Below are positions 25,425 to 34,726 of a stretch of 64,000 nt of DNA, piece by piece. The position numbers and the translations under genes were made by a program. The stretch comes from Bacteroidota bacterium (GTDB taxonomy: Bacteria > Bacteroidota > Bacteroidia > Flavobacteriales > Flavobacteriaceae). The stretch is taken from contig JAEWHE010000014.1 of NCBI GenBank assembly GCA_023387965.1, forward strand, positions 186,001-250,000, written 5' to 3'. The notes below the pieces were generated by a model that was not told where the DNA came from, ran no database searches, and was given only the letters and a program-made list of their open reading frames with translations. Position 1 is the first letter of the stretch; each line of letters opens with the position of its first letter.

Positions 25425-26945
25425 ATGGAAGGTTTTAATTTTCAAATACCACAAAGACAATCTGTTACCGGAATTTTGGTGATGTTTGCCGATACGCTTC
25501 AAAAATTTTTGAGAGCCATGTGGGTTCCGCTTGCGTTATTTTTATTTAAGGCAAAAGAACCCAAAGCATATTTGTTCATTGGCGGAATTGTGTTGCTTTG
25601 TTGCGTTGTTGGCGCCGTGATTGCTTATTTGCGCTACCGAAATTTTACTTTTTATTTAGACGAAAACAACCGCGAATTTATCTTGAAAAAAGGCGTCTTT
25701 CAAAAAAGCGTCATCTCTATTCAGCTCGATAAAATCCAGCAAGTAAACATCAATCAAAATTTAATTCAAAAAATTTCCGGGGTGTTTAGTTTGGAAATCG
25801 ATACCGCCGGAAGTAGTGGAAAGGAAGTAAAAATTTCTGCGGTAAAAGAAGAATTGGCGCAAGCCTTAAAAGCCAAATTGCTTTCTTTTGATTTTGAAAA
25901 TAAAACGGTTTTCAATGAAACTACCGAAGAGAATCCACAAGAAATTGGTCACAACAAACCATTTATTAAACTCAGTAATTTAACGCTTTTAAAAATTGGT
26001 TTAACCTCAAATTACGGGCGTTCGATCGCTATTTTAATTGGTTTTTTCATCACTTTGTACCAAAGTATCAAAGATTTTGTGCAAACCTTTGAACTCGACG
26101 AATCCGAAGTTGATTCGGTTTTAGAGAGAAGTTTTGGCTTGTTATCTGTCGGGATTTTAATTTTTGCTTTTTTCCTCGTAACCATTTTTGTGAACGTAAT
26201 CCGAACTTTTTTGAAACACTTTGATTTTGAAATGGTGCAACAAAACCAATCGTTTGCCATCACTTCGGGTTTATTTGCCAAGAAAAATACATTGGTAAAT
26301 CCTAAAAAAGTTCAAATTACATCGGTGAGTCGTAATTTTTTTCAAAAGAAACTTAAAATTTTTGACATCAATACCAAGCAAGCTTCGGATCAACAAGTGA
26401 AGGAGAATAACAAGTTTGGAAATTTTATCGAAATTCCGGGTTGTGATTTTGACGAAAAACAGCATATTTTGCAAATAATTTTCGGGCAAATTCCACAAAA
26501 AGGAAAAAAAATGCGTCCCAATTTCCGTTACCTGATTAGCAAAGTTTTGAAGCTCATCGTCATTCCGGTAAGCATTTTTACCATTTTTGCCTTAAAAGTT
26601 TATCCGAGTTGGCAGGAATTTTTCCCGTTAATTTTTGTATATTTAACCTTAGTTGTTGCTTTGATTTATTACGGTTTTCAAAATAATGCTCTTTTTGTAA
26701 ACGACCAATTTGTTGTCAAAACCCACGGAGCTTGGGACGTCGAAGACGAAATTATCGAACCGTATAAAATTCAGGCGATCACTACAAAACAATATTTTTG
26801 GAACAAAAAATCAAACGTAGGTCATGTGTACCTTCATACGGCTGCGGGAGATTTGCAGTTTAAGTTTGGCAATTTTTCCGAAATTAAAAATCTAACCAAC
26901 TATTGGCTGTACAAAGTTGAGGTTTCCAAGAAAAATTGGATGTAA
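25425..26945 (+). CDS. PH-domain membrane protein, YdbT-like
   Basis: The 506-residue partner of the preceding gene has several membrane helices and repeated bPH_2 domains: FYLDENNREFILKKGVFQKS with IQLDKIQQVNINQNLIQKI near the N-terminus, FAITSGLFAKKNTLVNPKKVQ in the middle, and VKTHGAWDVEDEIIEPYKIQ near the C-terminus. YdbS-YdbT probably form an inner-membrane complex; function is unknown. It lies between menB and menA, co-directional and closely spaced. Confidence 0.88.
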   Translation: MEGFNFQIPQRQSVTGILVMFADTLQKFLRAMWVPLALFLFKAKEPKAYLFIGGIVLLCCVVGAVIAYLRYRNFTFYLDENNREFILKKGVFQKSVISIQLDKIQQVNINQNLIQKISGVFSLEIDTAGSSGKEVKISAVKEELAQALKAKLLSFDFENKTVFNETTEENPQEIGHNKPFIKLSNLTLLKIGLTSNYGRSIAILIGFFITLYQSIKDFVQTFELDESEVDSVLERSFGLLSVGILIFAFFLVTIFVNVIRTFLKHFDFEMVQQNQSFAITSGLFAKKNTLVNPKKVQITSVSRNFFQKKLKIFDINTKQASDQQVKENNKFGNFIEIPGCDFDEKQHILQIIFGQIPQKGKKMRPNFRYLISKVLKLIVIPVSIFTIFALKVYPSWQEFFPLIFVYLTLVVALIYYGFQNNALFVNDQFVVKTHGAWDVEDEIIEPYKIQAITTKQYFWNKKSNVGHVYLHTAAGDLQFKFGNFSEIKNLTNYWLYKVEVSKKNWM

Positions 26946-26972
26946 CTTTACACACTATTTTAAACACTAAAA

Positions 26973-27944
26973 ATGAGACATTGGGTTGAAGCAGCTCGAC
27001 TGCGAACTTTACCACTTTCAGTTTCCGGAATTATCGTTGGAAGTATGTTTGCCTTGGCATATCCTACACAAAATGTGCTGACGCCAACAGATGTATTTAA
27101 TTGGCAACTATTTGGTTTTGCGTTACTTACTACTTTAGGATTGCAAATTTTATCGAACTTTGCCAACGATTATGGCGATGGAATAAAAGGCACGGATAAC
27201 GACGATCGCATTGGCCCGAAACGCGCTTTGCAAAGCGGAACGATTTCGCCGCAAGCTATGAAACGCGCCATAATTATTACCTCTTTTTTGACTTTCATCT
27301 GTTCACTATTACTTATTTATTTTGCTTTTGGCGTAGAATACATCGGTTATTCCGTGTTTTTCATTGTCTTAGGAACTTTGGCGATTATGTCGGCAATTCG
27401 ATACACGGTTGGAAACACAGCTTACGGGTACCGCGGTTACGGCGATTTTTTCGTGTTTGTATTTTTCGGATTGGTAAGTACGCTTGGCGTTAATTTTTTA
27501 TATTCTAAAGAAGTTGATCCGGTTTTAATTTTACCGGCGGTTGCCATTGGATTTTTAAGCGTTGGCGTTTTAAATCTCAACAATATGCGCGACGAAATTT
27601 CTGATAGAAAAGTGCAAAAAAATACTTTAGTCGTAAAAATAGGTGGAGCTGCTGCTAAAAAATACCATTATTTCTTGGTAATTTCTGCAATGGTTTTGTG
27701 CATTGTGTTCTCATTTTTGCTCGATTTCCGTTTGGACCAATATCTATTTTTAATCGCTTACATTCCGTTTACCAAACATCTGTTTCGTGTGAAAAAAGCA
27801 ATTGATCCAAAAGATTTCGATCCTGAACTGAAAAAACTTGCCATTGCTACATTTTTATTGTCAATTTTACTTTCGTTAGATTTAATTTCGTTCATCCAAG
27901 ACGTTGTCATGCAAATATTTAACGTCTCAGTTAACCAATTCTAA
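26973..27944 (+). CDS. menA: 1,4-dihydroxy-2-naphthoate polyprenyltransferase MenA
   Basis: A 323-residue UbiA-superfamily membrane enzyme with about nine helices. The first aspartate motif is NFANDYGDGIKGTDNDDR and the second is NLNNMRDEISDRKVQKNT, both typical of MenA. It attaches the polyprenyl tail to dihydroxynaphthoate, giving demethylmenaquinone. It follows the PH-domain pair by 27 bases and is followed by a metallo-hydrolase gene after 12 bases. Confidence 0.95.
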   Translation: MRHWVEAARLRTLPLSVSGIIVGSMFALAYPTQNVLTPTDVFNWQLFGFALLTTLGLQILSNFANDYGDGIKGTDNDDRIGPKRALQSGTISPQAMKRAIIITSFLTFICSLLLIYFAFGVEYIGYSVFFIVLGTLAIMSAIRYTVGNTAYGYRGYGDFFVFVFFGLVSTLGVNFLYSKEVDPVLILPAVAIGFLSVGVLNLNNMRDEISDRKVQKNTLVVKIGGAAAKKYHYFLVISAMVLCIVFSFLLDFRLDQYLFLIAYIPFTKHLFRVKKAIDPKDFDPELKKLAIATFLLSILLSLDLISFIQDVVMQIFNVSVNQF

Positions 27945-27956
27945 AAACCTATTGTT

Positions 27957-28634
27957 ATGAAAATTACTTATTACGGACAAAATAGTTTGAGCATAGAAAT
28001 CGCCGGAAAAAACATCATCGTTGATCCTTTTATTTCCGGCAATGAAAATGCTTCACACGTTGATATCAATAGCCTGAAAGCCGATTTTATTTTGGTCACA
28101 CATGCCCACGAAGACCATACTTTAGACGTGAATGCCATCGCCAAAAATACTGGAGCAACCATCGTTTCTAATGCAGAAATCGCTGGTTATTACGAAAAAA
28201 AAGGCCATAAAACCCATCCAATGAATCACGGCGGAAGCTGGAAATTTGATTTCGGAAAGGTAAAATACGTTAGCGCGATTCACTCGAGTTCCTTTCCAGA
28301 CGGCACTTACGGCGGAAATCCCGGCGGTTTTGTCATCGAAGGCGAACACAAGAATATTTATATTGCTGGCGACACCGCTCTTACATTCGACATGAAACTC
28401 ATCCCGCTTCGCACCAAGCTGGACCTTGCCGTTTTGCCCATCGGCGACAATTTTACGATGGACATTGACGACGCCATCATCGCCTCAGATTTCATCGAAT
28501 GTGACAAAATTCTCGGTTGTCATTACGACACTTTTGGCTACATCGAAATTGACCATGATGACGCCAAACGCAAATTTTTTCAAGCAGGAAAAGACCTCAT
28601 GTTGCTGGAAATTGGCGAGTCAATCGAATTATAA
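27957..28634 (+). CDS. UPF0173 metal-dependent hydrolase (YtkL-like)
   Basis: The 225-residue metallo-beta-lactamase-fold protein has the zinc motif THAHEDHTLD (HxHxDH) near residue 45 and further ligands in HSSSFPDGTYGG, AGDTA and LGCHYDTFG. It belongs to UPF0173/YtkL, a conserved family of unknown substrate. Located 12 bases after menA and probably co-transcribed; its stop codon touches repeat element copy B. Confidence 0.92.
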   Translation: MKITYYGQNSLSIEIAGKNIIVDPFISGNENASHVDINSLKADFILVTHAHEDHTLDVNAIAKNTGATIVSNAEIAGYYEKKGHKTHPMNHGGSWKFDFGKVKYVSAIHSSSFPDGTYGGNPGGFVIEGEHKNIYIAGDTALTFDMKLIPLRTKLDLAVLPIGDNFTMDIDDAIIASDFIECDKILGCHYDTFGYIEIDHDDAKRKFFQAGKDLMLLEIGESIEL

Positions 28635-28635
28635 A

Positions 28636-28747
28636 TTTTTTTAGAAGCGAAAGTTAAGGCATTTTCAGCCAACTATTTTCCCGCTTTTCGGTACAAGTTT
28701 TGCCACAAGAAAAATGTGGCAAAAGCTTTCCCCTTCAATCGGGGCTA
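28636..28747 (-). repeat. Dispersed intergenic element, copy B
   Basis: On the minus strand it begins TAGCCCCGATTGAAGGGG, has a perfect 10-bp hairpin (28698-28707 with 28715-28724, TTTTGCCACA/TGTGGCAAAA), an AGCGGGAA box and ends CTTTCGCTTCTAAAAAAA at the hydrolase stop codon. The rest of the spacer to 28910 holds nothing else I recognise. Confidence 0.75.
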
Positions 28748-28910
28748 CGGAAAAAACTTCAGGCATTTTTGGAAACTTCAGGACCAATCGTCGTGTTTAA
28801 ATTTGGATAGCATTAAAAATTTTGCGAAAGCAGAAATACCTATCAATAAAATCTTTTAATTTGCGGAAGTAATTCACATTTTTGTTTTCTAAAAAATCGC
28901 TTTTTCGCAC

Positions 28911-30107
28911 ATGAAAAAAATTTTGTTTTTCCTTGTATTTCTCAATATTCACGCTGGTTTTTCACAGCAAGATGGGTATTGGGATAAAGATCGCGCCACC
29001 ACAAAAGAAATTGTTTTAACAGCCGGAAGCAGAGTCGCGATAAAATCCGAAGACCTCCCAACCGGAACCACAGAAATCGTTTACCGAATTACGTTGTTAG
29101 ACGACAATCAGCAACTCGCAAGCAGTTTGGTTTCGTTGCTAAAGTCAATCCCAGATCCGTCGGGAATCAGTCAGGGTGGAGCGGGAGCAGTTTTTTTAAT
29201 GTCCAAAGTTTCAGGCGACGACAAGTGCAAATACGGCGTATTTTCTTCAGAAAAAAATGCCAACGATTACGAAAAATACGGAAAATTAGCCAACGCTTGT
29301 TTTGCTCAAAATAAAGCTGTCAGTAAAGACGCGAAACGAATTACAGCTGAAAAATCAGATTGTTTCACTCCCGAAACCGAAAATATTTGGTTTGGTTTCG
29401 AAAGCCAAAACTGGATTATGAAACAAAAAATTGTGCTCGAAATCGTGCCTTGGGTTGATACTAAATTAAGTCGCGGTTGGAATGTTTCGCATCGACAATC
29501 GATTTTAAATCAATTAATTAAAGCCAATTTTTCAAAAAAACTCATAAATAAAAATGAATTGGCTTTGTGCGTTCTTGAAAAATTACAACAAAAATACCGC
29601 TATAAAGAGTTTACCAATTTGCTCAATATCGAACAAAATACAATCACCAGCGAATTAGCTGATCAGTGTTTCAGCAAACCTTCAACTGGCTTGTTAACAG
29701 CCTTGAGAAACGATGCCAACCAACATTTTAAAAATCAAAATTTTGCTGATGCCATCGATGTTTTGAAAAATAATATTATCGACAAACAAAATGCCAATGC
29801 TTTGGATTACAATAATTTAGGTTATTATTATTTGTTCTCCAATCAGTTTGACAAAGCGTTTCAAACTTTAAAAACAGCTCAAAAATTAGATGACGCCGAA
29901 TTACTTATCGACCTTAATTTGGCACATTATTATTTGTTGACAGGAGAATTTCGCAAGGCAAAAGAAATTCATTTGGAGCATTTAAACCAAAATGTTTCTG
30001 CCACAAAAAGCTGGAAAAATAAAGCTTTTTCGGATTTTGAAGAAATGAAAAAAGCCAATTTAAATGTTCCGGATTTGGGAAAAATCATCAAAGTTCTCGA
30101 AGATTAA
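28911..30107 (+). CDS. Exported tetratricopeptide-type protein
   Basis: The 398-residue protein has a signal peptide (MKKILFFLVFLNIHAGFSQ) and no recognised enzymatic motif. The C-terminal ~130 residues contain TPR-like helices (ANALDYNNLGYYYLFSNQFDKAF, then LNLAHYYLLTGEFRKAKEIH). The N-terminal part (about 20-200) is a beta-type region of unknown type. It precedes menC by 3 bases, so they are co-transcribed despite no obvious link to quinone synthesis. Confidence 0.78.
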   Translation: MKKILFFLVFLNIHAGFSQQDGYWDKDRATTKEIVLTAGSRVAIKSEDLPTGTTEIVYRITLLDDNQQLASSLVSLLKSIPDPSGISQGGAGAVFLMSKVSGDDKCKYGVFSSEKNANDYEKYGKLANACFAQNKAVSKDAKRITAEKSDCFTPETENIWFGFESQNWIMKQKIVLEIVPWVDTKLSRGWNVSHRQSILNQLIKANFSKKLINKNELALCVLEKLQQKYRYKEFTNLLNIEQNTITSELADQCFSKPSTGLLTALRNDANQHFKNQNFADAIDVLKNNIIDKQNANALDYNNLGYYYLFSNQFDKAFQTLKTAQKLDDAELLIDLNLAHYYLLTGEFRKAKEIHLEHLNQNVSATKSWKNKAFSDFEEMKKANLNVPDLGKIIKVLED

Positions 30108-30110
30108 TTT

Positions 30111-31148
30111 ATGAAAGCATCTTATCAAAAATATATTTTAAATTTTAAAAAACCGTCCGGAACTTCTCGTGGCATCATGACTACTAAAGAAACTTTTTTT
30201 CTTTTTTTAGAAGAAAATGGAAAAAAGGGAATGGGCGAATGCGGCGTTTTGCGTGGTTTGAGTATCGATGATCGTCCGGATTATGAGGAAAAATTACAAT
30301 GGATTTGCCAAAATATTGAGGCTGGAGAAGATTGGCTTTTAGAAAACTTAAAAGAATTTCCTTCGATACAATTTGGTGTCGAAACCGCTTTTCGGTCGTT
30401 GAAATCAAGCAATATTTTTGAAATTTTTCCTTCGGAATTTACAAGTGGTGAAAAAAATATTCCGATAAACGGTTTAGTTTGGATGGGCGAAAAACAATTT
30501 ATGAAAGACCAAATTGAAGAAAAAATTGAATCTGGTTTTTCGTGTATCAAACTGAAAATTGGCGCCATCGAATTTGAAAAAGAGCTCGAACTATTGCAAT
30601 TCATCAGAGAAAATTATCCTCCCGAAAAAATTGAAATTCGTGTGGATGCAAATGGCGCATTTGCTCCAGCCGAAGCTTTGGAAAAATTAAACCGTTTGTC
30701 AACGTTTAAAATCCACAGCATTGAGCAACCGATCAAGCAAAATCAACCCGATTTGATGGCAAATTTGTGCAAAGAAACTCCAATTCCAATTGCTTTAGAC
30801 GAAGAGTTGATTGGTGTTTTTGAACTTTCGGAAAAACGGAAATTATTGCAAAAAATAAAACCGCATCATATCATTCTAAAGCCAAGTTTGGTGGGTGGTT
30901 TCAACGGCAGTTTGCAATGGATTTCGCTTGCCGAAGAAATGGGAATTGGCTGGTGGATTACGTCTGCATTGGAGAGTAACATTGGTTTAAATGCCATTGC
31001 ACAATTTACTTTTGTGCAACAAAACCCGATGCCGCAAGGTTTGGGAACGGGTTCGCTGTACACTAATAATTTTGAATCGCCTTTAGTCGTAAAAAATGGT
31101 TTTTTGCAATATGATGTTGCGAAAAATTGGCAATTTAATTTGCCTTAA
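30111..31148 (+). CDS. menC: o-Succinylbenzoate synthase MenC (enolase superfamily)
   Basis: The 345-residue enzyme has the MLE-subgroup catalytic residues: Lys-x-Lys in CIKLKIG, metal ligands Asp in RVDANGAF, Glu in IEQPI and Asp in ALDEEL, then the second Lys in ILKPSLVGG. It dehydrates SHCHC to o-succinylbenzoate in menaquinone synthesis. Dipeptide epimerases share this scaffold, but the men context supports MenC. It ends 4 bases into the convergent acyl-CoA dehydrogenase. menE and menF are not in the window. Confidence 0.9.
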   Translation: MKASYQKYILNFKKPSGTSRGIMTTKETFFLFLEENGKKGMGECGVLRGLSIDDRPDYEEKLQWICQNIEAGEDWLLENLKEFPSIQFGVETAFRSLKSSNIFEIFPSEFTSGEKNIPINGLVWMGEKQFMKDQIEEKIESGFSCIKLKIGAIEFEKELELLQFIRENYPPEKIEIRVDANGAFAPAEALEKLNRLSTFKIHSIEQPIKQNQPDLMANLCKETPIPIALDEELIGVFELSEKRKLLQKIKPHHIILKPSLVGGFNGSLQWISLAEEMGIGWWITSALESNIGLNAIAQFTFVQQNPMPQGLGTGSLYTNNFESPLVVKNGFLQYDVAKNWQFNLP

Positions 31149-33433
31149 TTTTTTTTCGGAAACGCAATTGGAGCACTCAACAATTGATCCGGAATGGCAA
31201 AAGCTTCCACCAACGGAACCGCATTTTGTCTGATTTCCCAGCACAATTGGTTCACTGCTTTTCGAACGGCTTTGGTTTTCACGCCTTCCATGTAACCTTG
31301 TTCTAAAAACCAACTCGCATTTTTTTCGATGGTGTGCAAAGCAAAAAGTTTGCAAAGTTTTCCCAACACATTTTTCAAATTTTCGTCGTTGATTTTTTCG
31401 ATGGCTTCGTAAAATTGCTTCAAAATTATGTTTTCAAGATATGCTTGTGCCACGTTAATCAAGTGGTGTTGCACGATATTGAAAGCGTCAAACGAATCCA
31501 TCCCGGAATCCAGTAATTTTTTAATTCTTTTTCCGGCTGACGCCAAAATCTCTTTTTCGCGGTATTCAAACGCATGAAGATGAAAATTTGAATCCAAAAT
31601 GTGTTTTTCATCAGTATTTCTGGTGGCAAAAGGATTTTTGTAAGTGATTGAAGTTTTGGCTTGATCCACCACGTAATTAAACATCCCGAAAGTGTCCATT
31701 TCGCCAAATTGTTTCGAAAATTCTGACAAGCGATTTTTAGCAACCAAATTCATCAAAACCGTGTTGTCGCCTTCAAATGTCGTGTAAACTTCAGTGTCAT
31801 TTTTCAACGCATCAAACCGATTTTCGCTCATGTAACCCTTTCCGCCACAAGCTTCCCGACATTCCTGAATGGCATCGCGGGTATTCCAAGTGGTGTAAGC
31901 TTTCATTCCGGCGGCAAGCGCTTCAATTTCCTGCATTTCGGCTTCATTTCGATGTAAAAATCTTTGTGTTACATATTGCAAAGCAAAATGACAAGCGTAA
32001 ACATTTGCCAAATACGGCATCAGTCGTCGCTGGTGAATTCTGTAATTTAAAATGGGAACTTCCGTGCCGTTTTGTGGACCAAATTGTCGCCTTTGATCAC
32101 CATATTTTATGGCAATTGTTAAAGCTGATTTTGCCGCGGCATTTGCCGAACGTGGAATCCCGATTCTTCCGCCAACTAAAGTTCCTAACATCGTGAAAAA
32201 ACGTCGGTTGTCGCTAGAAATCGGGCTGGTAAATTTTCCGTTTGTATCGATTGAGGCAAATTTATCGAGCATGTTTTCCTTTGGAATTACAACATTTTTG
32301 AAATAAATAATGCCGTTATCCACGCCATTCAAGCCCATTTTTTTACCGCAATCTTCAATGGTGATTCCATCTAAAATATTTCCTTTGGAATCTCTAATCG
32401 GAACTATAAAAGTGTTGACACCATAATCCTTTCCGTCAATAATTAATTTGGCAAAAACCGTTGCCATTTGTCCATCACGTGCGGCATTTCCAATGTATTC
32501 TTTTCTGGCAAAATGATGTGGCGTATTGATTGTAAAAGTTTTGTCAGCATGATTGTAAGTTGCCATTGTTTCCAATGCTTTCACGTTAGAACCGTGATTG
32601 GTTTCAGTCATAGCGAAGCAACCCGGAAGCGAGAGATTTCCTACTTTTTTCAGGTATTTTTTGTAATGTTTTTCGGTTCCCAAAGAGTGAATACTCATTC
32701 CCCAAAGCCCGAATTGCACTCCAAATTTTATGACTAAACTTAAATCATGATAACTTAAGGTTTCCATGATGGCAAAATACGATTCGATGTCGTCTTTCCC
32801 GCCGTGTTCCTTGGGATAAGCCGTGGAACCCAAACCTTCTTTTGCTAAAATTTTGCACCACTTCAAAACCTTTTCACGATAAACCTCAATATCAGTTGAT
32901 TCTTCGTATTTGAAACTTGGTCTGCAAAGAATTTTTTTGACCAAGTCAATCGTTTCTTTTTGATTTCCGTCTAAAATTTCGGTTAGTTTTTCAATTTGGA
33001 AAGCAGGTTCTGTAGCATATTCTGAAGTAATAGTACCGTGATTTTCTTTAAATGCAAAAACCGCTTCACTGCTTATAATTCCTAATTTTTTTTCGATATT
33101 TTGCAACGAAATATATAGCTTTTTGAGCGTTTCGTCTTTGATGTTGTTTTGTTCGATTAATACTAATTTTACTGCGACATCCGTCAATGTTTCCTTTTCG
33201 TCCGAAGGATTTATAGCAGGTAAAATCATTTCTTTCCAACTTTGCAAATCTGCTCTGGAAGGTGGATTTTCGATATTAATTAAGGAAGAAATTTCTGATT
33301 TTTCTTTTGGCGAAAGCCAATTTTCGGATTTAATTGTAGAAGCGATAATTTCCGATTGTTCGCTTGTCATCACATCATCACGCCAAGAAATATAAAGTAT
33401 AGGAAGCAAGGCTTTTGCCAAAGAATTTTTCAT
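31145..33433 (-). CDS. Acyl-CoA dehydrogenase/oxidase-type flavoprotein
   Basis: The 762-residue protein is longer than ordinary acyl-CoA dehydrogenases (about 380-600). The first ~180 residues are an additional helical domain. The flavin core starts near 195 (EHGGKDDIESYFAIMETLSYHDLS), with the FAD/substrate loop CFAMTETNHGSNV, the QRRQFG segment, REACGGKGYMSENRF and TTFEGDNTVLMNLVAK. The size and order resemble acyl-CoA oxidases. It oxidises fatty acyl-CoA in beta-oxidation; chain-length preference is not evident. Single minus-strand gene. Confidence 0.9.
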   Translation of the reverse strand: MKNSLAKALLPILYISWRDDVMTSEQSEIIASTIKSENWLSPKEKSEISSLINIENPPSRADLQSWKEMILPAINPSDEKETLTDVAVKLVLIEQNNIKDETLKKLYISLQNIEKKLGIISSEAVFAFKENHGTITSEYATEPAFQIEKLTEILDGNQKETIDLVKKILCRPSFKYEESTDIEVYREKVLKWCKILAKEGLGSTAYPKEHGGKDDIESYFAIMETLSYHDLSLVIKFGVQFGLWGMSIHSLGTEKHYKKYLKKVGNLSLPGCFAMTETNHGSNVKALETMATYNHADKTFTINTPHHFARKEYIGNAARDGQMATVFAKLIIDGKDYGVNTFIVPIRDSKGNILDGITIEDCGKKMGLNGVDNGIIYFKNVVIPKENMLDKFASIDTNGKFTSPISSDNRRFFTMLGTLVGGRIGIPRSANAAAKSALTIAIKYGDQRRQFGPQNGTEVPILNYRIHQRRLMPYLANVYACHFALQYVTQRFLHRNEAEMQEIEALAAGMKAYTTWNTRDAIQECREACGGKGYMSENRFDALKNDTEVYTTFEGDNTVLMNLVAKNRLSEFSKQFGEMDTFGMFNYVVDQAKTSITYKNPFATRNTDEKHILDSNFHLHAFEYREKEILASAGKRIKKLLDSGMDSFDAFNIVQHHLINVAQAYLENIILKQFYEAIEKINDENLKNVLGKLCKLFALHTIEKNASWFLEQGYMEGVKTKAVRKAVNQLCWEIRQNAVPLVEAFAIPDQLLSAPIAFPKKN

Positions 33434-33481
33434 AATTGTAAAGCTTTTCCTTAAAATTACTGATTAGAATTTTAACTCGCC

Positions 33482-33967
33482 TTAAATGTCTGTTAATTGT
33501 TTTTTCTGCTGGAATTTTCGCAAACTTTCGATGGCTTCGTGCTGTACTTTTTTCTTTAAAAACGTTGTCCAACCTAACCAAAACCCAATGTTTCCTAAAG
33601 CTTGTTTCGCCCAAGTGTGAAAATCAAATTCGTCTTCGTGGGCAAAAATAAGCCCGTCTTTAAAAACAAAATTGGCTCTGATTTTATTCTTAACTTTTCG
33701 CTTTGTTTTGGAAAAAACATAAATCGCAGTCCACTTTGCCGAACCTGTCGTGGCGTTCGCTTTAATGTCAGAAAATTCTACGGATAAATTTCCTTTCGCA
33801 CGCTCGAGCAACATTTGCCACATATCCGAAATGTCTTTCCCTTGAAGCGTTCCAAAAGCCGGATCTTTAAAAATGGCTTCGGGATGGTAACAGCTAGCCA
33901 TGGTTTGATAATTGTGGTTGGCAAATGCAGAATAAAATTCTTCGATAATTTGTTCGTTCGTGTTCAT
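33482..33967 (-). CDS. NTF2-like/SnoaL-type protein
   Basis: The 161-residue protein has the cone-shaped NTF2 fold pattern: N-terminal helix IEEFYSAFANHNYQTMASCYHPEAIFKDP, then strands ending in KDGLIFAHEDEFDFHTWAKQAL. A C-terminal charged helix (about 130-160) is extra. Such domains bind small ligands or act as isomerases; no function can be assigned. It is upstream of the acyl-CoA dehydrogenase on the same strand (48 bases apart). Confidence 0.82.
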   Translation of the reverse strand: MNTNEQIIEEFYSAFANHNYQTMASCYHPEAIFKDPAFGTLQGKDISDMWQMLLERAKGNLSVEFSDIKANATTGSAKWTAIYVFSKTKRKVKNKIRANFVFKDGLIFAHEDEFDFHTWAKQALGNIGFWLGWTTFLKKKVQHEAIESLRKFQQKKQLTDI

Positions 33968-33980
33968 TTTTTGGTAAAAT

Positions 33981-34445
33981 TTATGGCTGATAATTGTCGG
34001 TCCAATCGGTGGATTTTATGGCAGAAACTTTGTTGTCTTTGTTCAAAGTTACCTGAAGTTCTTTTTGCTGGTATTTTTTTTCGTAATCGGCTTTAAATCT
34101 AAACACGATTTCTTCGTCATCCTCATCTCTGATAGCCTCTATAAAACGAAGGTCGAGAAATTTTCCGTGTTTTAAGGCAAATTTTCTGCAGGTTGCCGAA
34201 AGACGTTCTAGAGTCGTGTTTTGAATCACTTTGTCAGTAGCCTCTTCTTTTGTGAAAGGTTTGAATTTGGAAGTGTTGCAAGCGCTTAAAACGCGTTTTC
34301 CTAAAGTGTAAGCTTTTGATTTTTGCGCTTCGGAAATGGCGGCAACTTCCACTTTTTCAGGTTCGGTGGGTTTTGAAGTTTTTTTAGATTTACACGAAAA
34401 TAAAAATGCAGAACATAAGAATATGAAAACAATTTTTTTAGTCAT
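33981..34445 (-). CDS. Lipoprotein of unknown function
   Basis: A 154-residue protein with a lipoprotein signal (MTKKIVFIFLCSAFLFSC, lipobox Cys18) and a Lys/Pro/Thr-rich tether to about residue 40. The mature domain is small with mixed alpha/beta character (SACNTSKFKPFTKEEATDK). No known domain. Its ATG overlaps the stop of the preceding lipoprotein gene by one base (TAATG), so the two form an operon. Confidence 0.75.
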   Translation of the reverse strand: MTKKIVFIFLCSAFLFSCKSKKTSKPTEPEKVEVAAISEAQKSKAYTLGKRVLSACNTSKFKPFTKEEATDKVIQNTTLERLSATCRKFALKHGKFLDLRFIEAIRDEDDEEIVFRFKADYEKKYQQKELQVTLNKDNKVSAIKSTDWTDNYQP

Positions 34446-34651
34446 TATTCAGGATTTGAGAGATTTGGGTTAACAGTATCAACTGCAACTTCCGTGGCAT
34501 CAGTTTGTGGATGCGTTGGAACATTTGTCGTTGGAGATGGAGCTGGTTGAGCGTTTTCGATTTCAGTAGTTTCGGGTTCCTGTTTGGGCGTTTCTTTGCA
34601 AGAAATTCCAACAAATGCAAGCAGAATCATAATAGCGAGTAGATTTTTCAT
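34445..34651 (-). CDS. Small lipoprotein
   Basis: A 68-residue protein: signal peptide and lipobox (MKNLLAIMILLAFVGISC, Cys18), then an acidic, Pro/Thr-rich tail with no predicted fold. It is translationally coupled (TAATG) to the next lipoprotein. Its function is unknown; such short tails are common in Bacteroidetes envelope lipoproteins. Confidence 0.7.
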   Translation of the reverse strand: MKNLLAIMILLAFVGISCKETPKQEPETTEIENAQPAPSPTTNVPTHPQTDATEVAVDTVNPNLSNPE

Positions 34652-34726
34652 AACTTAAAAAAATTTTACTCAAGTTACTGAAAATCTCCCGAAAAGTAAA
34701 AACAGACGCTTTTTTTTATTGAATTT

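Noticed and set aside
31145..33433. Several plus-strand open frames opposite the acyl-CoA dehydrogenase
   Set aside because: They lie wholly antisense to a strongly recognisable enzyme and show no family motif.
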